Shown here: positions 42,680 through 50,423 of the stretch, one piece after another
Layout of the letters: each line of letters opens with the position of its first letter
How positions within the stretch are numbered: the stretch's first letter is position 1
DNA from: Nonomuraea gerenzanensis
GTDB taxonomy: Bacteria > Actinomycetota > Actinomycetes > Streptosporangiales > Streptosporangiaceae
DNA: 64,000 nucleotides
Assembly (NCBI RefSeq): GCF_020215645.1
Contig: NZ_CP084058.1
Coordinates: 806,001-870,000 of the forward strand
Reading direction: 5' to 3'
The notes under the pieces: model-generated
Database searches by the model: none
Seen by the model: only the letters and a program-made list of their open reading frames with translations
What the model was told of the DNA's origin: nothing
Made by a program: the position numbers and the translations under genes

Positions 42680-42860
42680 GATCCCCCTGAGCAGAACGTT
42701 CGTCGAAGGATCGCAATCAGGCGCTCCTACCCCTGACGAGCGCCACCGTGACCCTGCCATCGTCCCCCGGCATGAGCCACTTCACCACCACCCCCGGACA
42801 TGTGGGAAGTTCCCCCCGAAGTCCGGCAGTCGATTGCGGCGACCCGGCCCACCCACTTCC

Positions 42861-43418
42861 ATGGGTCGCATGACCGTCACTCGCGAGGAGATCACCGCTG
42901 TTCTCGGCCGCTATCTCGCCGCTCACCCTGACCGCGCCGCCGACGTCGAACTGCTGGAACAGGCCCTGGCAAGGGGCGGGCAGGACCTCGCCTCCCGCAA
43001 GACCCTGCCCCTGCACGTCACCGCGAGTGCCGCGGCCATCGACGACACCGACCACGTCCTGATGATCCATCACCGCGCGCTCAACCGCTGGCTGCTGCCG
43101 GGCGGGCACGTCGAGCCCGAGGACCACAGCCTGTACGGCGCGGCGCTGCGCGAACTGGAGGAGGAGACCGGGCTGCCGTGGCGACACGCCGTCTCCCCGC
43201 CGGCGCCCGACTTGATCCCCGTGGACATCGACGTGCACTACATCCCCGCCAACCCGTCCAAGGGGGAGTCCGCCCACCTGCACGCCGATTTCCGGTTCGG
43301 GTTCCGGGTGCAGCCGTCCGCCATCACGATCCAGGCCGAGGAGGTGACGGCGTTCGCATGGAGGCCGCCGACGGATCTGCCGACGCCGCGCCTGGCCGCG
43401 AGCGTCGCCGCAGTCTGA
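42861..43418 (+). CDS. NUDIX hydrolase
   Basis: A 185-residue protein. The Nudix box is visible as GGHVEPEDHSLYGAALRELE followed by EETGL, matching GX5EX7REUXEEXGU, inside an alpha/beta core that starts TASAAAIDDTDHVLMIHHR. It should hydrolyse a nucleoside-diphosphate-linked compound; the substrate is unknown. ATG 42861 or 42870 are both possible, neither with a strong ribosome site. Confidence 0.9.
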   Translation: MGRMTVTREEITAVLGRYLAAHPDRAADVELLEQALARGGQDLASRKTLPLHVTASAAAIDDTDHVLMIHHRALNRWLLPGGHVEPEDHSLYGAALRELEEETGLPWRHAVSPPAPDLIPVDIDVHYIPANPSKGESAHLHADFRFGFRVQPSAITIQAEEVTAFAWRPPTDLPTPRLAASVAAV

Positions 43419-43469
43419 TGACGTCGTCAAGCACGGCCGCCGGCACAAGAGTTCTTCGGTCAAGCGCCG

Positions 43470-43562
43470 CTACCGGCGGCGGCGGGTTGCCAGCCGTACG
43501 ACGAGGAACACCAGTGCGCCGATCACGAGCAGCTGGATGAGCTCCGGGACGCCTAGATTCAT
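43470..43562 (-). CDS. 30-residue single-pass membrane peptide
   Basis: ATG at 43560-43562 is preceded on the minus strand by AAGGAGAAGC, an excellent ribosome site. The product is one helix, ELIQLLVIGALVFLVVRLAT, ending RRRR. The positive end places the C-terminus in the cytoplasm. No family recognised. The strong Shine-Dalgarno and clean helix argue for a real small membrane protein. Confidence 0.6.
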   Translation of the reverse strand: MNLGVPELIQLLVIGALVFLVVRLATRRRR

Positions 43563-43667
43563 GCTTCTCCTTGTGCCAGAGGCGACACACAGGAAACGTA
43601 CGAGGCACAAGCGAGGTTCCTGCCGCCCACGATGAGGCTGGCAGGTGCGAGCACCAACCCCACGGTG

Positions 43668-43829
43668 CTAGATCTTGGTCTGGCCCCACAGCAACAGCAT
43701 GACCAGCACGAACACGATCACCACACCGGCATAACCTATCGGCCCCAGCCGGATCGCCCGGCGCACGCGGTTGAGCAGCCAGGCGAACAGCAACGCCAGA
43801 AAAATCAGGAGGATCAGGCCGCTGTCCAT
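43668..43829 (-). CDS. 53-residue two-helix membrane protein
   Basis: A minus-strand frame from ATG 43829 to TAG 43668 gives two helices (GLILLIFLALLFAWLL and GVVIVFVLVMLLLWG) around a basic loop (NRVRRAIRL). The ribosome site is weak (TGGACGAT). It lies directly upstream of the 30-residue peptide gene, and the acyl-CoA dehydrogenase stop is 42 bases away. Confidence 0.55.
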   Translation of the reverse strand: MDSGLILLIFLALLFAWLLNRVRRAIRLGPIGYAGVVIVFVLVMLLLWGQTKI

Positions 43830-43871
43830 ATCGTCCAGTATGCGGCCCGATCCGGCCCGGCGGGTGGGTAG

Positions 43872-45017
43872 TCAGAAACCGAACGATCTGCCGATGATCT
43901 CCTTCATGATCTCGGTGGTGCCGCCGTAGATCGTCTGGACGCGGCTGTCGAGCCACGCCTTGGCCACGGGGTACTCGGTCATGTAGCCGTACCCGCCGTG
44001 CAGTTGCAGGCAACGGTCGATCACCTTGGTCTGCAGCTCGGTCGTCCACCACTTGGCCTTGGCCGCGTCCACGGCCGTGAGCTGCCCGGCGTTGAGCGCG
44101 AGGATGCACTTGTCCACGTAGTGGCGGGCGATCTCCGTCTCGGTGGCCAGCTCCGCGAGCACGAACCGGGTGTTCTGGAACGAGCCGATGGTGCGGCCGA
44201 ACGCCTGGCGGGTCTTGCAGTACTCGATCGTCTGCTCCAGCACCGCCTCCGCCGCCGCCACGGCGCCCACGGCGATCGACAGGCGTTCCTGCGGGAGGTT
44301 GTGCATGAGCTGGTAGAAGCCCTCGCCGTCCTTGGGGCCGAGGCGGTTGGCGGCGGGGACGCGTACGTTGTCGAAGAACAGCTCGGCGGTGTCCTGCGCC
44401 TTCAGCCCCACCTTGTCCAGGTTCCGCCCGCGTACGAAGCCGTCCATGCCGCGCTCCACCACGATCAGCGTGGTGCCCCGCGCGCCCGCCTCCGGGTCGG
44501 TCTTGGCCACGACGACCACCAGGTCGGCGTTGATGCCGTTCGTGATGAACGTCTTCTGGCCGTTGACGACGTAGTGGTCGCCCTCGCGGATCGCGGTGGT
44601 CCTGATCCCCTGCAGGTCGCTCCCGGCGCCGGGCTCGCTCATGGCGATCGCCGTGATCAGCTCGCCGGACACGAAGCCGGGCAGCCAGCGCTGCTTCTGC
44701 TCGTCGTCGGTGAGATCCACGACGTACGGGGCCATGACGTCGTTGTGCAGCGAGAAGCCCAGCCCGGTGGCACCGATCCGGGTGATCTCCTCGACGATCA
44801 CGGCGTTGTAGCGGAAGTCCTTGACGCCCGCGCCGCCGTACTCCTCCGGCACCGCGAAACCGAACATGCCCAGCTCGCCGGCCTGCTTCCAGACCTCGCG
44901 CGGGACGATGCCGTCCTTCTCCCACTGGGGGTGGTGCGGGGCGACCTCGCGGGCCAGGAAGTCGCGCACGGTCTCCTGGAAGAGGAGGTGCTCGTCGTCG
45001 AAGAGGTCACGCTGCAT
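43872..45017 (-). CDS. Acyl-CoA dehydrogenase
   Basis: A 381-residue flavoenzyme that introduces the alpha,beta double bond in acyl-CoAs. FAD/substrate blocks: ITAIAMSEPGAGSDLQGIRT, YVVNGQKTFITNGINADLVV, then RQAFGRTIGSFQNTRFVLAE and LQLHGGYGYMTEYPVAKAWL. The catalytic Glu is in IYGGTTEIMKEIIGRSF. Electron acceptor would be electron-transfer flavoprotein. Single gene; an operator-like palindrome sits just upstream of its start. Confidence 0.95.
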   Translation of the reverse strand: MQRDLFDDEHLLFQETVRDFLAREVAPHHPQWEKDGIVPREVWKQAGELGMFGFAVPEEYGGAGVKDFRYNAVIVEEITRIGATGLGFSLHNDVMAPYVVDLTDDEQKQRWLPGFVSGELITAIAMSEPGAGSDLQGIRTTAIREGDHYVVNGQKTFITNGINADLVVVVAKTDPEAGARGTTLIVVERGMDGFVRGRNLDKVGLKAQDTAELFFDNVRVPAANRLGPKDGEGFYQLMHNLPQERLSIAVGAVAAAEAVLEQTIEYCKTRQAFGRTIGSFQNTRFVLAELATETEIARHYVDKCILALNAGQLTAVDAAKAKWWTTELQTKVIDRCLQLHGGYGYMTEYPVAKAWLDSRVQTIYGGTTEIMKEIIGRSFGF

Positions 45018-45034
45018 CGGTCGCCTCCGCCTTG

Positions 45035-45049
45035 CAGAATAGGATTCTG
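45035..45049 (-). promoter_or_regulatory. Palindrome before acyl-CoA dehydrogenase
   Basis: CAGAAT-AGG-ATTCTG has perfect 6-bp arms and lies 18-32 bases upstream of the minus-strand start at 45017. A TetR-type repressor of fatty-acid genes is a plausible binder, by inference. Confidence 0.5.
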
Positions 45050-45191
45050 TTACCGGAAGGTATACCCGGCGCGGGGGGCTGGGGACACGGGTTCATCACA
45101 AGTGCTGGAAGTCGCGATTTTCGGCATGTGTTGCGGGTGTTTCGACTCTAAGATCTACCCTCGGTCTGGTATGTGGGGGATCGGAGTCTCC

Positions 45192-46568
45192 GTGAGTCGG
45201 TGGCACAAGGCGTTATTCGCCGCATCCTTGGGCATGGCGGCATCTGCTGGGTTGGTCGTGACCTCCTCGATTCCCAGCCAGGCAGAGACGTCGCTCGTGA
45301 TCAAATACCGATGCACGGGGGGCATCGCAGGCTCCGGCGTGGATCTGGAAGCGCGCATGACGCCGCAGGTCACGGCCGGACGAATGGATGTCCGCTGGGA
45401 CATGTCGTACAAGAGTGTGCAGCGGTTCGGCTCGCCGGGCTTCTTCCCTGCGGGCTCCATCCTGAGCCTCGAGGGCGTGGTGAAGGCCAGCGGTGCCTGG
45501 AACGGTCAGCTCGAGCCTCGCGGGGACAAGTCCCAGGGGCAGCTCGTTCCGGGAAGCTACCTGGACCTGCCCGAGGGGCTGACAGACGGCGCGGCGCTCG
45601 ACCGTTCGGGCACCATCCGCTTCGAGCCCGCCGGGTTGCACCTCAAGTTCACGCCCGCCGAGGGCGACGTGAAGGTCAACAGCGACGACTCCACGGACAT
45701 CCAGTACACCGGGTCGTGGCAGTGGGAGTACACCGCGGCGACCTACGACGACTACCAGAAGGACATCCGCTGGACGGAAGGGCTGGACGCCACCGCCAAG
45801 CTGGACTTCCTCGGCACCAAGGTGTCCTACATCGGCCGGCGTGAACAGGACCTCAGCAAGATCAGGGTGAAGATCGACGGCCAGGAAGTCACCTCGGGCC
45901 TGGTCGAGCCAGGCAAGGACGGCAGCGGCGCGCCCATGACGGGCACCAAGAGCCAGGAAGTGCTCTGGACCTCGCCGCAGCTCGAGTACGGGCCGCACAC
46001 CATCGAGATCACCAACACCGAGAGCAAGCGCGCCTACCTGGACGCCTTCCAGGTGTTCATCGGTGACGTGCCCGGGCCGCCGGAGTACGACAAGGCGGCC
46101 TGCGCCATGCTGAACGACCCGGGCGCCATCGACGTGACCATCCCGGGCAGCACGCCCACGGACACCAGCTCGCCGAGTCCCACGGACAGCAACACCGACG
46201 ACCCGGATGACCCCGACGATCCGGACGACCCCGACGACCCGAACGACCCGGACCCCGACCCGGACGACAACGGATCCGACCACGACGGCACCATCGGCGG
46301 CGACCAGGTCAGAGTCGTCACCCCGACGACCACCAGCACCACCACGGCAACGGTCACCCCGACGAACACCGGCCCCACGGCGACCAAGTACTACCGCGCT
46401 CAGGTGGCCAACACCCCCAGCGGCGGCGTGGAGACCGGTGTGGCACCGGACGAGGAGCAACCCCCGTACGGGCTCATGGCCGGCGGCATGGCGCTGGTGA
46501 TGGGAACCGCCGGCGGCGGGCTGCTGCTGCGACGGCGTAAGGCCGAGCACGCGGGAGGAGCGCACTGA
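45192..46568 (+). CDS. Secreted surface protein, putative sortase substrate 1
   Basis: A 458-residue exported protein. Signal peptide: HKALFAASLGMAASAGLVVT to SQAE. Residues 35-165 form a beta-rich domain opening with KYRCTGGIAGSG. Residues 170-295 resemble a carbohydrate-binding-like beta sandwich (YTGSWQWEYTAATYDDYQKD, LEYGPHTIEITNTES). A Pro/Thr/Asp-rich stalk follows, with DDP repeats. The end is a wall-sorting-like signal: GGVETG, then a helix (YGLMAGGMALVMGTAGGGLL) and LRRRK, but no LPxTG. GTG 45192 has GGAG five bases upstream; ATG 45171 is in frame without one. The stop overlaps the sortase ATG (TGATG). Confidence 0.85.
   Translation: MSRWHKALFAASLGMAASAGLVVTSSIPSQAETSLVIKYRCTGGIAGSGVDLEARMTPQVTAGRMDVRWDMSYKSVQRFGSPGFFPAGSILSLEGVVKASGAWNGQLEPRGDKSQGQLVPGSYLDLPEGLTDGAALDRSGTIRFEPAGLHLKFTPAEGDVKVNSDDSTDIQYTGSWQWEYTAATYDDYQKDIRWTEGLDATAKLDFLGTKVSYIGRREQDLSKIRVKIDGQEVTSGLVEPGKDGSGAPMTGTKSQEVLWTSPQLEYGPHTIEITNTESKRAYLDAFQVFIGDVPGPPEYDKAACAMLNDPGAIDVTIPGSTPTDTSSPSPTDSNTDDPDDPDDPDDPDDPNDPDPDPDDNGSDHDGTIGGDQVRVVTPTTTSTTTATVTPTNTGPTATKYYRAQVANTPSGGVETGVAPDEEQPPYGLMAGGMALVMGTAGGGLLLRRRKAEHAGGAH
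46197..46268 (+). repeat. Asp-Asp-Pro codon repeats in the stalk of substrate 1
   Basis: About eight 9-bp units of the GACGACCCG type encode consecutive DDP/DPD triplets. Such acidic Pro stalks extend surface domains through the wall and vary by slippage; calcium binding is possible but unsupported. Confidence 0.85.
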
Positions 46569-47371
46569 TGGAGGAGCAGCAGCAGGAGAGGACGCCGATG
46601 CAGCGGGCGCTGCCCGGGCTGCTCATCGCCGGCTCGCTCGGCGGCATCGGCCTGGTCATGGTGAGCCTGCTCTCGCTGGCGCCGCCCCCGGTGGACGACG
46701 GCTCAGGCGCGGGCGAGCCGCTCGCCGCACCCCAGGGTGCGCCGTCCACGCTGGAGATGTCGAACGCGGGCGCGTTCATCCTCCCGCCGACGGTCGGCCC
46801 GGGGGGCAAGGACGTCCCCCTGACCCCGGCCCGCCTGGACGCGCCGCCCCCGCTGGCGGCAGCACCGGTGGTGCCGGCGATCCCGAAGGCCACGACCAAG
46901 GCGGGCAAGGCGGCGCCCAAGCCGATCCGGATCAAGATCCCCAAGATCAAGGTGAACGCGCCGATCGGCTCGGTCACGGTGAACAAGAAGGGCGTGCTGG
47001 GCACGCCCCCGCTGAGCAAGCCCAACCGGACCGGCTGGTACAAGGGCTCGCCGGTGCCGGGGGAGACCGGGCCGGCGATCATCAACGGTCACGTGAGCAC
47101 GCGGTCGGGTCCCGCTGTCTTCGATCGGCTGCGGGAGCTGGCTAAGGGTGACCAGATCTACGTGTATCGGTCGGACGGTAAGGTCACCCGGTTCACGGTG
47201 AGCGGGATCGAGCAGGCCAGCAAGAACTCGTTCCCGACGAAGCGAGTGTACGGCAACACCAGCAACTCTCAGCTCAGGCTCATCACTTGCGGTGGGGTCT
47301 ATAACAAGACGACTCACCACTACACAGACAACATTGTTGTGTACGCAACGTTGTCTAAGAAGAAGGGGTGA
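46568..47371 (+). CDS. Class F-type sortase 1
   Basis: A 267-residue transpeptidase anchored by an N-terminal helix (LPGLLIAGSLGGIGLVMVSL), then a Pro/Ala-rich linker and the sortase barrel from about residue 120 (PIRIKIPKIKVNAPIGSV). The catalytic His is in AIINGHVSTRSGPAVFDRL and the Cys in LRLITCGGVYNKTTHHYTDN. The PAVFDRL-L and TCGG-HY-DN pattern fits class E/F sortases of actinobacteria. The Arg usually found after the Cys is not evident (YTDN here). It overlaps the upstream substrate gene, implying coupled production. The last 330 bases have unusually low GC. Confidence 0.93.
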   Translation: MEEQQQERTPMQRALPGLLIAGSLGGIGLVMVSLLSLAPPPVDDGSGAGEPLAAPQGAPSTLEMSNAGAFILPPTVGPGGKDVPLTPARLDAPPPLAAAPVVPAIPKATTKAGKAAPKPIRIKIPKIKVNAPIGSVTVNKKGVLGTPPLSKPNRTGWYKGSPVPGETGPAIINGHVSTRSGPAVFDRLRELAKGDQIYVYRSDGKVTRFTVSGIEQASKNSFPTKRVYGNTSNSQLRLITCGGVYNKTTHHYTDNIVVYATLSKKKG

Positions 47372-47505
47372 TGGGGAAAGTTGGGGTGGATTTGGCGGTT
47401 TACGGGAAGTTGACAGGGACAGTTCGTAGGATCTCAACCTAACCGTGACCAACGGCTGGAATTCTGGCACGACTGTTGAGCTGGCTTTGAAACGGAGAAG
47501 GACCC
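47372..47505 (+). promoter_or_regulatory. Low-GC intergenic region with candidate promoter
   Basis: This 134-base gap is near 50% GC. TTGACA occurs at 47410-47415 and could be a -35 box; no well-spaced -10 was convincing. CGGAGAAGGACCC precedes the GTG at 47506. The second substrate/sortase pair may thus have its own promoter. Confidence 0.4.
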
Positions 47506-48843
47506 GTGCTTATGTCCCCGGTGGGGCGCCGCCTAGCCCATACGACCGCGTTGGGGCTTGCTAGTACGCTGGTCCTCTTTGTTTGCTCGGTCCTGACTCT
47601 GTCATCCCCAGCTAATGCTGCAGCGGACAAGACGATGGAGGTCACCTATACCTGTGCTGCGGGTGGTGCCTTCGCGGCAGGCGACGTCAAGGTCACAATC
47701 ACAGCACCTGACACTGTGGCGCCCAGTGGGACGGCGTCCATCAAGTGGACTTTGCCGACATTCCAAGCAACGCAGGCGTTCACGGCGAGCACGCAGGTCC
47801 TGATCGAGGGGAACCTCGTGGTCGGTGGCGGTGGCACACCCGCTGCCCTGCAGAAGACACACACTGGCACAGTCTCAAGCGGTAACTCCTACACTCCGTC
47901 GCCTACCACCATGGAGGCCACGGTGACCGCGCCGAGCACTGCCGGCACGATGACGATCACTGCGGGCACGGCGACCAGTACTCCCAAAGGCCTGAAGCTG
48001 ACTGCAACGCCAACGGGTGGCACGGCAAGCGTCACTGAGTGCACGTTCAAGTCTGTTACGCCTACAACGGGCATCTCGATCACCGTCCAAACGGGCGGCG
48101 GCGGTGGTGGCACCAACGACGACGTCGTCGCCTACGTCTGCGACGTCCCCACCGGCACCACCGACACGAACTACCCCACCGAGGCAGACGTCGACATCAA
48201 GGTCGTCATGACGCCGCCCACCACCGCCTCAGCCAACGCCGACGCCTCCATCACCTGGACCGGCACCATCCAATCCACAGGCGACGCACTGGTAGCCCCC
48301 GCAGCCTGGCCCGCGACAGGCGCCAAGCTCTTCGCCACCATCAAGGCGAGCGGCGCCGGAGCCCCTGCCACCGCAACCGGCGAAGGCTCCTTCACGACCA
48401 CCATCACGCCGGGCTCGGACATCACCACCCTGCCCAGCGTCACCATCAAGGTGAAGCCCACCTCCACAGGCACTGTGTCCCTGACCGCAGGCGACCTCGC
48501 CTTCGGCACCAGCGCCACCAGCCCCGTGCTCAAGTGCACCGCCCCGACCACCGGTCTCAAGGCGTACACCTTCACGGTCGGCAACGGATCGACCAGCCCG
48601 AGCCCGAGCCCCACCCCCACGACCACCACCCCCCGCCCCACCACCACCCGCACCTCCACGGTGACGATCACCCCCACCACCAGCACCACCAAGAAGTCCC
48701 AGACCCCCAAAGCAGGCGCGGACACCGGTGCAGGCGGCACGATGGGCCCAGACGGTCGGCTGTTCATCCTCACAGGCACAGCCCTGGTAGGCGCAGCCGC
48801 GGTGGGCGGGCTGATGATGCGACGCCGTTCGATCAAGGGCTGA
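47506..48843 (+). CDS. Secreted two-domain surface protein, putative sortase substrate 2
   Basis: A 445-residue exported protein. Signal peptide: RRLAHTTALGLASTLVLFVC to ANAA. Two similar beta-sandwich domains follow, each bracketed by cysteines: domain A about 42-185 (VTYTCAAGG to TECTFKSV) and domain B about 205-350 (AYVCDVPTG to LKCTAPTTG), joined by a Gly-rich linker. A Pro/Thr/Ser stalk leads to KAGADTGAGG, a helix (LFILTGTALVGAAAVGGLMM) and RRRS. Domain A and the signal use far less GC-biased codons than domain B. GTG 47506 has GGAGAAGGA upstream. Confidence 0.85.
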   Translation: MLMSPVGRRLAHTTALGLASTLVLFVCSVLTLSSPANAAADKTMEVTYTCAAGGAFAAGDVKVTITAPDTVAPSGTASIKWTLPTFQATQAFTASTQVLIEGNLVVGGGGTPAALQKTHTGTVSSGNSYTPSPTTMEATVTAPSTAGTMTITAGTATSTPKGLKLTATPTGGTASVTECTFKSVTPTTGISITVQTGGGGGGTNDDVVAYVCDVPTGTTDTNYPTEADVDIKVVMTPPTTASANADASITWTGTIQSTGDALVAPAAWPATGAKLFATIKASGAGAPATATGEGSFTTTITPGSDITTLPSVTIKVKPTSTGTVSLTAGDLAFGTSATSPVLKCTAPTTGLKAYTFTVGNGSTSPSPSPTPTTTTPRPTTTRTSTVTITPTTSTTKKSQTPKAGADTGAGGTMGPDGRLFILTGTALVGAAAVGGLMMRRRSIKG

Positions 48844-48849
48844 CGGATC

Positions 48850-49611
48850 GTGTCGGGCTACTATCCGTACGGCGGCCAAACCAACACACCCCCGCCCTCC
48901 CAGGACAAGGGCAGCACCGCACTCAGAGCGGTCCTGATCACGGCCGCGATAGCGGGCGTGGTGACGGTCGTGGCGGGCCTGCTGATCGTCCTCAAGTCCC
49001 CCGAGGAGTACGGCCTGCAGAGCAGCAGGGACACCCTGAACCTGCAGGCCCAGCCGAAGCAGTTCGCCCAGCCGGAGCAGGCGTGGTTCCAGGCGCCGGC
49101 GAACGTGCCGCCGCCGCTGCCGCAGATCACCCCGGCGCCGCCGATGCTGCCGTCCACCCCGATCAGGCTCGTGATCAAGCGTCTGGGCATCAACGCCCCC
49201 GTCCAGTCCGTCGGGCTGAAGAGGGACGGCACCATCCAGGTCCCCCCGTCGGAGAACCACAACCTGGTCGGCTGGTACCGGAACATGTCCACCCCCGGCG
49301 AGGTGGGCCCCGCGGTGCTGCTCGGGCACAAGGACACCCGGACGCGCCCCGCCGTCTTCGCCCGCTTGCCGGAGCTCAAGAACGGCGACACCATCGAGGT
49401 CAAGCGCCAGGACAAGACGACCGCGGTGTTCACCGTCGGCGGGGTGGAGCAGGCGGACAAGAAGACCTTCCCGACCCAGCGCGTGTACGGGGAGCAGCAG
49501 AACGCCCAACTGCATCTCATCACCTGCGGTGGCGCCTACGATCGGACCACCGGGCACTACACGGACAACGTCATCGTGTACGCCACGATGACGAGCTCTT
49601 ACAGAAGCTGA
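48850..49611 (+). CDS. Class F-type sortase 2
   Basis: A 253-residue sortase. A short Pro/Tyr-rich cytoplasmic start is followed by the anchor helix AVLITAAIAGVVTVVAGLLI and a Gln/Pro linker, then the barrel (TPIRLVIKRLGINAPVQSVG). The catalytic His is in AVLLGHKDTRTRPAVFARLP and the Cys in LHLITCGGAYDRTTGHYTDN. It is a paralogue of the sortase at 46,568. It starts 6 bases after its neighbouring substrate gene, so the pair is co-transcribed. Confidence 0.94.
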   Translation: MSGYYPYGGQTNTPPPSQDKGSTALRAVLITAAIAGVVTVVAGLLIVLKSPEEYGLQSSRDTLNLQAQPKQFAQPEQAWFQAPANVPPPLPQITPAPPMLPSTPIRLVIKRLGINAPVQSVGLKRDGTIQVPPSENHNLVGWYRNMSTPGEVGPAVLLGHKDTRTRPAVFARLPELKNGDTIEVKRQDKTTAVFTVGGVEQADKKTFPTQRVYGEQQNAQLHLITCGGAYDRTTGHYTDNVIVYATMTSSYRS

Positions 49612-49625
49612 GCGCGGAGGCGGGC

Positions 49626-50366
49626 ATGGGCTGGATGGCGAAGCGGAGACTGCGTACTGGCCCCACGGCGGCACTGCCCGCCAAACCGGACACCGGCGAG
49701 CTGTTGCGCCTCGTCCAGCTCGCGGACCCGAACGCCAGGCTCGACGGCGACGACATCGTGGCGGTGGACGTGCGCGTGCACGCCCCGGTCGAGGCAGACA
49801 AGGACCTGACCGGCGGCGAGCTGGAGCAGGCGTGGGCCGTCCGGGTGGCCGCCGAGGGGCCGCTGCCACTGGACTTCTTCGACCGCTACCTGGCCGAGGG
49901 GCTGGCCTTCCGGCTGGGCGGGCTGGCGGTGTGCCGGGGCGAGGTGAGCGATCCGGCCGACGACAGTGTGCAGAGCGGTCCTGCGGTGATTCTGCCGGTA
50001 CGTCCCACCGCCGAGGAGCTGGCCCCCCTGTTGCAGCAGGACGAGGACGACGAGTTCACCTTCACGGCCGGCGACATCCGGGCGGGGCTGGTGCCGCAGA
50101 AGGGGCAGCCGCCGGCCGTACAGGAGCTGCTGCCCTTCGCGACCGAGCTGACGGCGATCGAGCTGCGCGGCGACGACCAGGTGAAGCTGGGCGCGCTCGC
50201 CCTGGAGCTGTCGGAGGCGCTGAACGGCATCCCCGTGGACCGCTGGCGCTTCCGGATCGACGCGCCGGAGGACCTCGTGGCACCGGTCTCAGAAGACGCG
50301 GCGGAAGACGCGCGGGAGGACGCACCGGAGGACGTCGTAGCCCCGACGGAACCTGCGCCCGAATGA
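49626..50366 (+). CDS. Hypothetical acidic protein at the end of the sortase operon
   Basis: A 246-residue soluble protein without signal or membrane segments. It is Asp/Glu-rich, with blocks GELLRLVQLADPNARLDGDD, PLPLDFFDRYLAEGLAFRLG and ELTAIELRGDDQVKLGALAL, and an acidic tail of EDA repeats. No family recognised. ATG 49626 lies 14 bases after the second sortase stop, suggesting co-transcription. A cytoplasmic partner role is only inferred from position. Confidence 0.7.
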   Translation: MGWMAKRRLRTGPTAALPAKPDTGELLRLVQLADPNARLDGDDIVAVDVRVHAPVEADKDLTGGELEQAWAVRVAAEGPLPLDFFDRYLAEGLAFRLGGLAVCRGEVSDPADDSVQSGPAVILPVRPTAEELAPLLQQDEDDEFTFTAGDIRAGLVPQKGQPPAVQELLPFATELTAIELRGDDQVKLGALALELSEALNGIPVDRWRFRIDAPEDLVAPVSEDAAEDAREDAPEDVVAPTEPAPE

Positions 50367-50391
50367 CGTTCTGTTGTACGCTGCCCCTAGT

Positions 50392-50410
50392 AACCGAATA
50401 ATGCTCGGTT
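50392..50410 (+). promoter_or_regulatory. Operator-like palindrome upstream of thiolase
   Basis: AACCGA-ATAATGC-TCGGTT has perfect 6-bp arms and lies 14-32 bases before the GTG of the thiolase. Position over the probable promoter or leader suggests a repressor site for acyl-CoA metabolism genes. Confidence 0.55.
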
Positions 50411-50423
50411 TCCAGGAGGCACT

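Noticed and set aside
48039..49625. Long 5' extension of the gene at 49,626
   Set aside because: The extension is a shadow of substrate 2 and sortase 2, rich in His and Arg. The ATG at 49,626 begins normal coding sequence.
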